64,000 nt of DNA from an uncultured Pseudomonadota bacterium (GTDB lineage Bacteria > Pseudomonadota > Gammaproteobacteria > Steroidobacterales > Steroidobacteraceae): NCBI GenBank assembly GCA_903879335.1, contig CAIRLC010000019.1, positions 62,001-126,000 on the forward strand. Direction: 5' to 3'. Each line of letters starts with the position of its first letter. The stretch's first letter is position 1. The notes under the pieces are model-generated. The model did not search any database and was not told the origin of the DNA. It saw only the letters and a list, made by a program, of their open reading frames with translations. This document shows positions 15,101 through 24,786 of the stretch, one piece after another. The position numbers were made by a program, and so were the translations under genes.

Positions 15101-17560
15101 TCAGCGGCGGATTCGCTCGCCGCGCGGATCGTAGAACGGCCGCAATGCCGGCTTGGCGCCTACCCGCCCTTCAGCCAATTGGATCGTGTAGCGCCCCTCG
15201 AGAATAAAGTCATCCGTTACCCCGGCCATTTGACCGACATATGCCATGGCGATACAACCGCCTAAGGTGTGGCCGTATCCAGCGGAGGTGACAAAGCCCA
15301 CACGTTCTTCGCCCCGATAGAGGGGCTCGTTGTGATAGGCGAAGGCATCGGGATCATCCAACAGAAACTGCACGAGCTTGCGTTTCGGCAATCCGTCCGC
15401 GCGTTCCGCTAACACCGCCTCTCGACCTATGAATCCACCCGGTTTATCCAAGGCGCAGGTAAAGCCGAGACCCGCAACGATCGGTGAATCATCGGGACCG
15501 ATATCGTGGGCCCATTCGCGGTACGCCTTCTCGATACGCAACGTATTCAGCGCGTGGTAGCCGCAATGAGCGAGTCCATGTTTTGCGCCTTCTGCAACGA
15601 TGGCGTCATAGACCGGTAAGGCAAACCCGGTTGGGATATACAGCTCGAAGCCAAGCTCGCCGACATAAGTCAGGCGAATCGCCAACACCGTTTGATAGCC
15701 GAGCCGAATTTCACGCGCTGCACCAAACGGAAATGCCGTATGCGACAAATCGTCTTCACTCAAGGCCTGCAGAAGTGCTCGAGAAGCGGGGCCCTGCACA
15801 TTCAACATGGCGTAGGCCTGACTGATGTCGGTCACTACGGCAAACGCATCGGCTGGGATATGGTTACGTATCCAACTTTCGACGTGGGTCTGGGTGAAGG
15901 CTGCGGTCAGCACTAAGAAGCGATCCGCCGCTAAACGCGTGACCGTGATATCGGCCTCAATGCCACCGCGCTCATTGAGGAATTGGGTATAGACGCAACG
16001 GCCGACGGCGACATCCATTTCGGCGGTGGCCAATTGATTTAAAACGTTGACGGCGTCGCGGCCCTGCAGCAAGAGTTTGCTGAACGAGGATTGTTCGAAG
16101 AGGCCGACGCGCTCACGCACCGCTTGGTGCTCACGGGCGCTCGGTGCAAACCAATTATTGTCTCGGCCCCAGCCGTAACGATAAGTCGGCTGTTCCCCAG
16201 CACCGGCATACCAGTTAGGCCGCTCCCATCCGGCGCCCTCACCAAAACAAGCCCCTGCAGCGGCGACTCGATCGTGCAGTACGGTCTTGCGCACATCGCG
16301 TGCAGTGCTCCATTGGCGCGCCGGCCAATGATCCTGGTAGCCGATGCCTAAAGCTTCGACGATACGATCAGCCAGGTAACTGGAGTTATCCTGCCAAGGA
16401 TGGGTACGACGCAAGTTCACCGTCCAGACATCCATCGGGGGATGTCCGTCCACAATCCATCGGGCCATCACGTGGCCGACGCCGCCGCCGGAGAGGATGC
16501 CTAAAGAATTAAATCCAGCGGCCACAAAGAAGTTCTTGAGATTAGGCGCCTCGCCCATCAGGTAATTGTGATCCGGCGTGAACGACTCGGGGCCGCAAAA
16601 CAGCAATCGAATGCCCGTCTTGTACAAGACGGGTACGCGACTCATCGCCTGCTCGATGACTGGCGAGACGCGATCCCAATCAGGCGTAATTTCGCCGAAC
16701 TCGAAATCCTCCGGAATGCCGTTTAGGGCCCACGGGCGCGCCTCAGCCTCAAATAGACCGACCATGATTTTGCCGGCCTCTTCACGAATGTAGGCCGAAT
16801 TACCCGGATCTCGCAAAATGGGCAGTAGCGGATGCAGACCCTCGATAGGCTCTGAGATCAGGTAGTAATGTTCCGCCGCCTGTAATGGCACGCTGACGCC
16901 CGCCAGACGGCCCAGCTCGCGCGCCCACATGCCCGCGCAGTTAACGACGATTTCAGCCTGAATGGCGCCGCGATCAGTTTCAACGCCGATAACACGTCCA
17001 TCGCGCTGCAGAATATCCGTGACCTTGGTGTGCTCGAAGATTCGCACACCGCGCATTTTGGCGCCCTTGGCGAGCGCGCGCGTCACGTCTCCGGGATTCA
17101 CACGGGCGTCGTTCGGAAAATGAAACGCAGCGGCGAGATCCGTCACATCTGCGAGTGGCCACAAGGACTTCACTTCATCCGGCGAAATCTCCCGCGCCTC
17201 GACCCCGAAGGAGGCCGCCATGTGCAAGCCGCGGCGCATTTCGTTCGCTTTATCCAGCGTTTTGGCCAACTGGATAGAGCCGCATGGAATGATGCCGGTC
17301 GCTTGTCCCGTCTCCGCCTCCAGTCGCCGGTACAGATCCTGCGTGTATTTCGCGAGCTTAGTTTGAGTCTCCGTGTCGCGCAGCGTGGTCAGAAGCCCAG
17401 CCGCATGCCAGGTCGTACCTGAGGTCAGTTGTTTGCGCTCAAGCAACACGACATCTGTCCAACCCAACTCGGCGAGGTGATAGGCAATGGAGCTACCAAT
17501 AACGCCACCACCCACGATGACAACTCGAGCTTGTGTCGGAAATGAATCATTCATGTTCAT
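15101..17560 (-). CDS. Dimethylglycine/sarcosine dehydrogenase-like FAD enzyme with GcvT domain
   Basis: This 819-residue protein has an N-terminal DAO-type FAD domain (about 10-370; VVIVGGGVIGSSIAYHLAE) and a C-terminal aminomethyltransferase (GcvT) part (about 425-815). The sequence TTWHAAGL around His52 matches the site of covalent 8-alpha-histidyl FAD in mitochondrial dimethylglycine dehydrogenase. Such enzymes oxidatively demethylate N-methylated glycines and pass the C1 unit to tetrahydrofolate. The substrate could be dimethylglycine, sarcosine or a related methylamino acid. The ATG at 17560 has AGGGG upstream. No soxADG or betaine genes are adjacent. Confidence 0.9.
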   Translation of the reverse strand: MNMNDSFPTQARVVIVGGGVIGSSIAYHLAELGWTDVVLLERKQLTSGTTWHAAGLLTTLRDTETQTKLAKYTQDLYRRLEAETGQATGIIPCGSIQLAKTLDKANEMRRGLHMAASFGVEAREISPDEVKSLWPLADVTDLAAAFHFPNDARVNPGDVTRALAKGAKMRGVRIFEHTKVTDILQRDGRVIGVETDRGAIQAEIVVNCAGMWARELGRLAGVSVPLQAAEHYYLISEPIEGLHPLLPILRDPGNSAYIREEAGKIMVGLFEAEARPWALNGIPEDFEFGEITPDWDRVSPVIEQAMSRVPVLYKTGIRLLFCGPESFTPDHNYLMGEAPNLKNFFVAAGFNSLGILSGGGVGHVMARWIVDGHPPMDVWTVNLRRTHPWQDNSSYLADRIVEALGIGYQDHWPARQWSTARDVRKTVLHDRVAAAGACFGEGAGWERPNWYAGAGEQPTYRYGWGRDNNWFAPSAREHQAVRERVGLFEQSSFSKLLLQGRDAVNVLNQLATAEMDVAVGRCVYTQFLNERGGIEADITVTRLAADRFLVLTAAFTQTHVESWIRNHIPADAFAVVTDISQAYAMLNVQGPASRALLQALSEDDLSHTAFPFGAAREIRLGYQTVLAIRLTYVGELGFELYIPTGFALPVYDAIVAEGAKHGLAHCGYHALNTLRIEKAYREWAHDIGPDDSPIVAGLGFTCALDKPGGFIGREAVLAERADGLPKRKLVQFLLDDPDAFAYHNEPLYRGEERVGFVTSAGYGHTLGGCIAMAYVGQMAGVTDDFILEGRYTIQLAEGRVGAKPALRPFYDPRGERIRR

Positions 17561-17728
17561 ATCTTGCCCCTGACGCAACCGATCGCCGCGCTGATAATCA
17601 GCAAGATTCCCACGACTCACGCGGTATTGTCCACGCGCGCGAGAGTCTAGGATTATTGGGCATTATCCTCACTCGGCACTGATGGTGCTAAGGTGGCGCC
17701 ACCATCAGACACGAGGGCGCTTCTCGCC

Positions 17729-19831
17729 ATGATTCGCATACGTTACCGGCGCATCTGCTCTGCATCCACGCTCATCGGCACCTTCGTGTGTCTGCTGTCG
17801 TCCAACTTTACCAAGGCTGATCAGTCGCCTTTCCCTACAAACGCGACCTTGCGGCACATGCGAGAGATTGAAGATCCCCGTCTATCTCCGGATGGCCGTC
17901 AGGTGCTCTACCGAATCCTAGACAGCACCGCGGACGGCGGGCAGGCCCATCTGTATTTACTCGACATTGAGCAAAATCAGTCCACACAGCTCACCACGAC
18001 CCTGTCGACGGATGCCCGAGGCGACCACGACGCAGTGTGGGCACATGATGGACAATCCATCCTTTTTCTGGCCAAACGCGGCTCATACACCCATCTGCAC
18101 ACGATTTTCCTTCGTGGCGGTGAAGCGCAACCCACTCCAATTCAAATTCCAGTCGTGCATGACCATAGCCGCCTCATCGACGTCGGTCCAATGACATTGG
18201 ACACGATGCCGGAGGAGGAACAGCCGGTACCGGCTGACGTCCTCGCATTTCGTGGCAGCGCGCAAGCCGGGCGTCTCATTTTCATCGCCCGTAACCCACA
18301 GACTTCCCGCGAAAAAGCGCTCATCGACGCCAAGGCTGACGCGATTGCGGTTGATCAAGAGCGGCACCGGACCGGGCTTTATATCCTCGACAATGCCGAA
18401 CATTCCACCATCGCGCGGCCCCTCGACCTGTCGACAGCATGCGCTGATTGCGACGTGGCTGATTTCGACTGGAGTCCCGACGAATCACAAATCGTTGTCG
18501 TGCTGAAAAACTCTGGGCGCGCAGACGACGTGACACCCCAAATCAGCACCTGGATCTTCTCGGCTGACGGCAAAAACGCCCCGCAACGTTTGACTGCCGT
18601 ACCGCCCACTGGAGGCCAAGTCGTGTGGTCTGCAGATGGTGCCCGCGTCATTTACACCGGACAGTCCGGCATCAATGCGCCCCCCGGCTACGCGGCGCTT
18701 TATGCGACGGATCTCTCCAACGGTAAGAATCACGTTTGGGTCGAGACTGAGCACACACCGACCGGTCGTCCGTTCCCACTCCAAGATGGATCTGTTGTCG
18801 TACAGGTCGAGCACGGGCTGGATCGTACATTGGTCAAATACACCTTTGATCAAGCGACTCCGGGAGAATGGGCATTACCCGTCACGAACGTCGATGCTTT
18901 TGATGCGACCGACCGCGGCATTGTGTTCGTCGGCAGTGCAAGCGGAACCTTGCCGGCGCTCTATTACGCCCAGTCGTTCGGCCAACCGGTACAACGCCTC
19001 ACGAGCCAACCCGTCTCGTCCGAGCCTATTTCGGCCACACAAGCACAACGAATCTCTTGGCGCCATGAGGGGCGACAGCTGCAAGGTCTACTTTATTTGC
19101 CAACCCGCACGCCAGCACACCCTATCCCGCTGATCCTTGAAGTGCACGGTGGCCCACTGGGGGCCTACGTTGACCAGTTTGATCCATTCGTCGAGTTTCT
19201 ACTGGGACAGGGGTGGGCCGTCTTGCGAACCAACCCGCGCGGCAGTACCGGCCGCGGACCAGCCTTTGCTGCCGCGAATCAGAATGATCTGGGGGGTGGC
19301 GATTACCGCGACATTATGAGCGGAGTGGATTGGGTCATCGCACACGCCCCTATCGACAAGTCGCGACTGGCAATGATCGGTTACAGCTATGGCGGCGAAA
19401 TGGCAGGCTTTATCGCAGGTCGGACCGACCGATTTAAGGCCATCGTCAGTGGCGCGCCTGTAATTGATCAATTCAGCGAATACGGCACAGAAGACGGGTC
19501 TTGGTATGACCGCTGGTATTTCGGCAAGCCATGGGAGCACATGGCCGATGCCTGGCGACAAAGCCCACTCTCGACGGTCGGTCGAGCTCGCACTCCATTT
19601 CTGCTGCTGCAAGGGGAGGCTGATGTGACCGACCCCATCGGTCAATCGCAGGAAATGTACCGCGCCCTGCGACAAATGGGCGTTAAGGTCGAGTTGATCA
19701 CCTATCCACGGGAAGACCACGGGCCACTCGCGAGAGGGCTTTACGGCCGCTCATCACCCGAGCCCTGGCACGGTTATGACGCTCGCCGTCGGTTGACACA
19801 ATTCATTCGTGAAGCGTTCGAACGTCACTGA
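17729..19831 (+). CDS. S9 family prolyl-oligopeptidase-type peptidase, secreted
   Basis: This 700-residue protein starts with a signal peptide (basic MIRIRYRRICSAS, then a hydrophobic core ending near SNFTKADQ). A beta-propeller (about 40-430; repeats such as RLSPDGRQVLY, DAVWAHDGQS, FDWSPDESQ) caps a C-terminal alpha/beta hydrolase. The nucleophile is Ser553 in GYSYGGEMAGF; the acid is in GEADVTDPIGQS and the histidine in REDHGPLA. It likely cleaves short peptides in the periplasm. The ATG at 17729 has GAGGG upstream. It faces the TonB receptor gene across a strong terminator. Confidence 0.92.
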   Translation: MIRIRYRRICSASTLIGTFVCLLSSNFTKADQSPFPTNATLRHMREIEDPRLSPDGRQVLYRILDSTADGGQAHLYLLDIEQNQSTQLTTTLSTDARGDHDAVWAHDGQSILFLAKRGSYTHLHTIFLRGGEAQPTPIQIPVVHDHSRLIDVGPMTLDTMPEEEQPVPADVLAFRGSAQAGRLIFIARNPQTSREKALIDAKADAIAVDQERHRTGLYILDNAEHSTIARPLDLSTACADCDVADFDWSPDESQIVVVLKNSGRADDVTPQISTWIFSADGKNAPQRLTAVPPTGGQVVWSADGARVIYTGQSGINAPPGYAALYATDLSNGKNHVWVETEHTPTGRPFPLQDGSVVVQVEHGLDRTLVKYTFDQATPGEWALPVTNVDAFDATDRGIVFVGSASGTLPALYYAQSFGQPVQRLTSQPVSSEPISATQAQRISWRHEGRQLQGLLYLPTRTPAHPIPLILEVHGGPLGAYVDQFDPFVEFLLGQGWAVLRTNPRGSTGRGPAFAAANQNDLGGGDYRDIMSGVDWVIAHAPIDKSRLAMIGYSYGGEMAGFIAGRTDRFKAIVSGAPVIDQFSEYGTEDGSWYDRWYFGKPWEHMADAWRQSPLSTVGRARTPFLLLQGEADVTDPIGQSQEMYRALRQMGVKVELITYPREDHGPLARGLYGRSSPEPWHGYDARRRLTQFIREAFERH

Positions 19832-19844
19832 GCGCGTAAAACAT

Positions 19845-19872
19845 CCGCGCCCGGTCGATGGACCGGGCGCGG
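19845..19872. terminator. Bidirectional terminator between S9 peptidase and TonB receptor
   Basis: A 12-bp perfect GC-rich stem (19845-19856 with 19861-19872) closes a GATG loop. On the minus strand it is followed by ATGTTTTA, so it best fits termination of the TonB receptor transcript; it can also serve the convergent peptidase gene. Confidence 0.75.
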
Positions 19873-19879
19873 TACGACC

Positions 19880-22192
19880 TTAGAAACTCAGCCGCAACTG
19901 GATGCCCAACTGTCGCGGGCGCATCGTTGCAACGTTGTAGTAGCCAAGCCCAGTATCCTGCTGCAGTGGCGGATGCGCATCCGTCAGATTCTTGCCGTAA
20001 AGCGAGAGGTCCCATCGATCCCACTTATAGCCGGCTGCCGCACCCAATGTGTTGTAGGCCGGGCGAATAAAATTGATGCCAGAGGCATACAAATCGCCGC
20101 GACTGACGTCGGTATAGAGAAATTCGCCGCGCGCATAGGCGCTTCCGGGCCCCATCGTCCACTCGTAGGCTACCGCCGCATTGCCACTCCAGGGCACGTT
20201 CAATGGAATTTGGCTACTGGATGGACTGCCGTCGATGATGACCGACTGATTGAACTTTGCATTCGTGTATGCAACACCCAGATCAATATTCAGACCTGCA
20301 ATCGGGCGCCATTGAATGGACACGTCGCCACCATTGCTGGTCGCCTTACCGAAATTCGCATTGAAACCGAAGCCACAGACCTGGAAGCTGATGCTTTGGA
20401 CGATATTGGTCCAGTCAATATGGTAGGCGGAGACATTGACTTGGAGCCGATGATCAGCGCTCGCCACTTTCGCTCCCGCTTCGTAGCTCCAAATGCTATC
20501 GGTCTGATAAGAGGGGGAGAACTGTAGACCGGATGCTTGGAGTTCCGCGGCACAACTGAGCGGCAATGACGAATTTTGTCCGCCCAAACGAAAACCCTTC
20601 GCCGCCGACGCATAGACCAAGGTATCGGGGCTCACCTGATAAGAAACACGCAGCTTAGGCGCTGCCTGATTCTCATCAAATCCCGCCGCCAATGACTGGT
20701 AGCCGCCGTTGAAAAAACCATCGGCAAAGCCACTACGCTTCTCAGTGATTTTAGAATACCGAACGCCGGCCGTGAGTTTTAGTCCTTGCAGATAATTCAC
20801 CGGCTCGTAGGACGCTTCGCCGTACACCGCCACCCGATTGAAACGCAACTGCATATTCTCTGAGTACAGCACGTCACCAAGATCCGCGCCGTTCGGCGGA
20901 AACCCAAAGCTTGGGCCGGCTGCATTGAGTGCTTCATTCGCACCGACACCAAATAACTCAGTGGTCATTGCCCCGAAGCCGGCGGCATTTTCGGCCGACA
21001 CGTGACCGCGAGCTTCGTGGTTCAAGAAAAGACCCAGTAAGGTCGTGACACCCTGCTCTGAAAAATGGCTGGCGAGTCGAAATTCCTGCGAATACTGCTG
21101 ATTGGTGTTGACGTGAAACGCACGATCCGCCACGGACAAGAGTTGATTCAGTGCACCCGTAGCATCGCTTGGGTTGTAGTAAGCAACCACCGGGGGCGCA
21201 ACATAGCCGACATCATAAATTGTGTAATCTTGGATGCGATCAATCTCGCGACTCACGTAGCTGCTGACCGACGTCAAGGTGTGACGTCCAAACTCATACG
21301 ATGCAGTCACCGCTGCCAGGCGGAAATAATCTTCTACCGGCTCATTCAACAGCCGAGGACTTTTGTACTCACCTAATGTTCGGTCGTAAGTCCAAGTGTC
21401 ACGATTTTCATTGTGCTGATACTGAACGATTGGCGTTACCTTGAGCTGGTCGTTCGGTTGCCACAGCATTGATATCCGGGCCCCGGAAACGTTCTGCCCG
21501 TTTGTATTCGTGCGAACCGTTTTCCCGGCTGGGTCAACGTGATCAATGAATCCGCCGTCATTTTGGTAGATGCCCGCGACGCGAAGTGCAAGCGTCTCTG
21601 CCAGCGGAATATTTAGAGCTCCGTGTATGCCGGCGCCGGGTGCACCTTTGCTTTGCGTGTACGCATCACTCGCCAAGTAACCCGTGGTTGCGCCCAAGTT
21701 AGGCGCGGAATTCACGAAGCGAATCGTGCCTCCGAACGATTCCGCGCCGTACAACGTGCCTTGTGGACCGCGTAACACTTCGACGCGGTCCATATCGAAG
21801 AACGCCGGCTCGAACGCGCCGGCGAATCCGAAATTGCCGAAATTGATTGATACGTCATCGATATACATGCCCGTTGTCGTCGACGTGCCACCACCGGCGC
21901 TGATACCACGTACCGCAAACGAGGCCGTACCCGGCGCACCCGCAAAGTTCGACGACACGCCAGGAACGTGATTGACGAGATCCTGTAAGTCAACGCTCCG
22001 TGATGCCTCCAGCTCTGCTGCTGTCATGACGCCAATGCTGGCCGGTACTTTATTCAGCGGCTCAGCAACCTTGTTAGCCGTCACAATGACGTCTTCGAGC
22101 ACATCACTCGTGGAGGACGCTGCACCCCAAACGGCGTGTGGTGCGAATGCAACGGCAAGTACCGCTAGCGCACGGCGATAGGGATTATTCAT
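19880..22192 (-). CDS. TonB-dependent outer-membrane receptor
   Basis: This 770-residue protein has a signal peptide (about 1-24), a TonB box (EDVIVTANK), a plug domain (LQDLVNHVPGVSS, DRVEVLRGPQGTLYGAESFGGTIRF) and a long beta-barrel ending in LRLSF with the terminal Phe needed for outer-membrane assembly. GGAG lies just upstream of the ATG at 22192. The substrate is unknown: the plug type occurs in receptors for siderophores, peptides, glycans and sterol-like compounds. The convergent S9 peptidase may supply its ligand or act on the imported product; this is inference. Confidence 0.93.
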   Translation of the reverse strand: MNNPYRRALAVLAVAFAPHAVWGAASSTSDVLEDVIVTANKVAEPLNKVPASIGVMTAAELEASRSVDLQDLVNHVPGVSSNFAGAPGTASFAVRGISAGGGTSTTTGMYIDDVSINFGNFGFAGAFEPAFFDMDRVEVLRGPQGTLYGAESFGGTIRFVNSAPNLGATTGYLASDAYTQSKGAPGAGIHGALNIPLAETLALRVAGIYQNDGGFIDHVDPAGKTVRTNTNGQNVSGARISMLWQPNDQLKVTPIVQYQHNENRDTWTYDRTLGEYKSPRLLNEPVEDYFRLAAVTASYEFGRHTLTSVSSYVSREIDRIQDYTIYDVGYVAPPVVAYYNPSDATGALNQLLSVADRAFHVNTNQQYSQEFRLASHFSEQGVTTLLGLFLNHEARGHVSAENAAGFGAMTTELFGVGANEALNAAGPSFGFPPNGADLGDVLYSENMQLRFNRVAVYGEASYEPVNYLQGLKLTAGVRYSKITEKRSGFADGFFNGGYQSLAAGFDENQAAPKLRVSYQVSPDTLVYASAAKGFRLGGQNSSLPLSCAAELQASGLQFSPSYQTDSIWSYEAGAKVASADHRLQVNVSAYHIDWTNIVQSISFQVCGFGFNANFGKATSNGGDVSIQWRPIAGLNIDLGVAYTNAKFNQSVIIDGSPSSSQIPLNVPWSGNAAVAYEWTMGPGSAYARGEFLYTDVSRGDLYASGINFIRPAYNTLGAAAGYKWDRWDLSLYGKNLTDAHPPLQQDTGLGYYNVATMRPRQLGIQLRLSF

Positions 22193-22532
22193 GCGAACTC
22201 CAAGGTCGAGAAATGACGAGTCCCGATCCTAGCAACGCCGGCGTATATAGTTCTAGCGACTTACCTCAGCAGCACTTGCCTTATATTCATCCGTCAGATG
22301 AGGAACGCAGCAACGCGCGTTAACGCTCCTCATAGGCCAATCTGTGATGCCCGCCGCGCCATCCAGTCTCTCCGGAGGTCAGCGACTCGCTGCGTCCAGT
22401 ACGTATGCCCCAAAATCTCCGCACCGCTTGTCGGTCGAGTATCGGAGAACAACAACTTCGTATTCACCCGTCGAGCGACGCTGCGAGTAGAGCGGCTGAG
22501 CCCAATCGGCTGCCGCGGCGCGCACCCGACGG
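22193..22532. other. 340-bp intergenic region between ribE and TonB receptor
   Basis: This is leader and promoter space for the receptor (minus strand) and trailer for ribE. TGAGGA...TCCTCA flanks an imperfect inverted stretch around 22305-22335. I see no convincing gene: short reading frames on both strands lack ribosome sites and known motifs. Confidence 0.5.
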
Positions 22533-23147
22533 TTAGGAATGGGCGGCGGGCTGCGACTGCGCCGCAAACATCCGTTCGACATAGCGAGCAATAATGTCGA
22601 CTTCAAAATTGACTGATTGCCCAACCTGCAAGGCCCCCAAAGTGGTCACCGCTTGGGTGTGCGGGATCAGGTTCACACCGAACACTCGACCGTTGACTTC
22701 GTTCACTGTGAGGCTTGTGCCCTCGATGGTCGCGGAGCCTTTGGCTGCAACAAAACGAGCAAAGGCTTCCGGCACTTCGATGGAGACTCGCATTGATCTC
22801 GCGTCCTGGCTCACCGCGACCACGGTCGCTACCGCATCTACATGCCCGGTGACGTAATGACCGCCTAAGGGATCACCGGCACGCAAAGCCTTTTCCAAAT
22901 TGACCGGCGCGCCGATCACGAGCTGACCCAACGTCGTACAGGCCAAAGTTTCATTCGAGACGTCGGCCGCAAATGCACGGGCTTCCAGTCGTGTCACCGT
23001 TAAACAGGCACCGGAGACAGCGATGGAATCACCGATCGACACACCGTCGAGCGACAGCTCTGCGGTATCGATCACGAGTTCGACGTCACCAGCTCGTGGC
23101 GTCATGGCCTGTATGTGGCCGACCGACTGGACGATACCAGTAAACAT
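22533..23147 (-). CDS. ribE: Riboflavin synthase, alpha chain
   Basis: This 204-residue protein dismutates two lumazine molecules to riboflavin. It has the two tandem lumazine-binding repeats: [10 protein letters not shown] at the start, and VNLEKALRAGDPLGGHYVTGHVD followed by a second repeat with GTSLTVNEV. SGACLTVT is in the first repeat. The ATG at 23147 overlaps the ribD stop (TGATG). It is last in glyA-nrdR-ribD-ribE. Confidence 0.95.
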   Translation of the reverse strand: MFTGIVQSVGHIQAMTPRAGDVELVIDTAELSLDGVSIGDSIAVSGACLTVTRLEARAFAADVSNETLACTTLGQLVIGAPVNLEKALRAGDPLGGHYVTGHVDAVATVVAVSQDARSMRVSIEVPEAFARFVAAKGSATIEGTSLTVNEVNGRVFGVNLIPHTQAVTTLGALQVGQSVNFEVDIIARYVERMFAAQSQPAAHS

Positions 23148-24265
23148 CAAGGCGTCTCCTTCAAGATCGGAATCAACGTTAAGCGCAGGTCTTCACCGAC
23201 ACGGGTTACTTCCGAAAAACGAAAATCCCATCGATCGCCCAACTCATCGAGCATCGGCAACATCGCCAATGGCGCACCGTCGTGACCGAGCATATGCGGT
23301 GCTAAGTAAAGGAGGAACTCGTCTGCGAGACCAGCCTCAATAAAGCTACCAGCAAGCCGAGGGCCTGCTTCTACCAAGACTTCATTCACGGCGCGGCTGC
23401 TGAGATAGCGCAAGACTGCACCGAGATCACGCGCGGAATCGCCAGGCAAACGGACCACCTCCGCGCCGGCCGCGACCAAGGCCGCGGTCTTCGCGGCATC
23501 GTCGCTGTTCGTGATCAGCACCGCGGCACCTTCTTCACCGAAGAGACGCGCACTTGGCTTCACGATCAAGTGGGGATCCAAGACCACTCGAAGTGGTCGT
23601 CGTCCCGCGAGGTCAATCGAAGCATCACGTACCGTAAGTCGCGCGTCGTCGCGATCAACCGTGGAGGCGCCCGACAGGACGGCCGACGACCGAGCCCGCA
23701 GACGCTGCACATCGGCACGCGCCGCAGCGCCGGTAAGCCACTGGCTGCGGCCGTTGGCGAGCGCCGTTCGCCCATCAAGACTGGCCGCGACTTTGACCCG
23801 GACGTAGGGCAACCCCAAACGATGACGCTTCAAAAATCCTGGATTGAGGCGCTCGGACGCCGCAGACAACAGTCCCGACTCGACGCGTAGTCCGGCCTCA
23901 CGCAGGCGCGCGGCGCCCCGGCCTGCAACGGCTGGGTTTGGATCATCGATGGCATACACCACGCGGCTGATGCCGGATTCGATCAAGGCGTCTGCGCAAG
24001 GACCCGTGCGCCCATGATGTGCGCAGGGCTCCAAAGTGACGTAGGCGGTCGCTCCTCGAGCCCGCGTACCTGCCTCCCGCAAAGCGTTAGCCTCCGCATG
24101 CAACTCGCCCGCTTTGCGATGAAAACCGCGGCCCACAATCTGCTCAGTTTGCACGACCACGCAACCAACGCGGGGGTTAGGATCCGCCGTATAGAGTCCC
24201 TTCGCGGCTAACTGGATGGCCTCCGCCATGTAGGCGTGGTCGGCGGCATCAAAAAGCGAACTCAC
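23147..24265 (-). CDS. ribD: Bifunctional pyrimidine deaminase/reductase RibD
   Basis: This 372-residue protein carries two riboflavin steps. The N-terminal deaminase (1-145) shows the zinc motif HAEANAL and [19 protein letters not shown]. The C-terminal NADPH reductase (150-365) shows [19 protein letters not shown] and [16 protein letters not shown]. It overlaps nrdR by ATGA and ribE by TGATG. A third RibD product partner (dephosphorylation) is not encoded nearby. Confidence 0.96.
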   Translation of the reverse strand: MSSLFDAADHAYMAEAIQLAAKGLYTADPNPRVGCVVVQTEQIVGRGFHRKAGELHAEANALREAGTRARGATAYVTLEPCAHHGRTGPCADALIESGISRVVYAIDDPNPAVAGRGAARLREAGLRVESGLLSAASERLNPGFLKRHRLGLPYVRVKVAASLDGRTALANGRSQWLTGAAARADVQRLRARSSAVLSGASTVDRDDARLTVRDASIDLAGRRPLRVVLDPHLIVKPSARLFGEEGAAVLITNSDDAAKTAALVAAGAEVVRLPGDSARDLGAVLRYLSSRAVNEVLVEAGPRLAGSFIEAGLADEFLLYLAPHMLGHDGAPLAMLPMLDELGDRWDFRFSEVTRVGEDLRLTLIPILKETP

Positions 24266-24783
24266 TTGTTGCCCTTCTTATCATCGCCACCTTCTAAGAA
24301 GGATAACTGCACGCGATTTAATGGCTTGCCGGGTTTGTGCTTGAGTTTGGCAATTTCATCATTAAAAGCTTGGACGTCCTGAAAACTCCGATAGACGGAG
24401 GCGAACCGGACATAGGCGACTTCATCCAGATGTCGCAATTCATCCATGACCAGCTCACCGACAAGACGCGAAGGAACCTCGCGTTCTCCCAAGGAGCGCA
24501 ATTTGTGTCCGATATGAGCCAGCGCGGCATCAATGGCGTCATTGCCAACGGGTCGCTTTTCGAGCGCTCGCCGCATGCCTGCCCTTAATTTGGACTCCGA
24601 GAACGGCTCCCGAGTTTGATCACTTTTCACCACCTGTGGCATGACGAGCTCGGCGCTCTCAAAGGTAGTGAAGCGCTCGCCGCACTCTAAGCATTCGCGG
24701 CGACGACGAATCTGCTGCCCCTCAGCGGCCAGCCTGGAGTCGGTGACTTTCGTCTCCACGTGGCCGCAGAAGGGGCAGTACAT
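24262..24783 (-). CDS. nrdR: Transcriptional repressor NrdR
   Basis: This 173-residue regulator of ribonucleotide reductase genes has an N-terminal zinc ribbon (MYCPFCGH and [12 protein letters not shown]) and an ATP-cone domain (about 49-139: [27 protein letters not shown]). It senses ATP/dATP. The C-terminal tail is lysine-rich. It sits 3 bp after glyA and overlaps ribD, a common gammaproteobacterial order. Confidence 0.96.
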   Translation of the reverse strand: MYCPFCGHVETKVTDSRLAAEGQQIRRRRECLECGERFTTFESAELVMPQVVKSDQTREPFSESKLRAGMRRALEKRPVGNDAIDAALAHIGHKLRSLGEREVPSRLVGELVMDELRHLDEVAYVRFASVYRSFQDVQAFNDEIAKLKHKPGKPLNRVQLSFLEGGDDKKGNK

Positions 24784-24786
24784 TGC

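Noticed and set aside
22379-22624. Minus-strand frame in the ribE downstream gap, starting inside ribE.
   Set aside because: It is partly within ribE in another frame, lacks a ribosome site and shows no known motif; the gap is left as intergenic.
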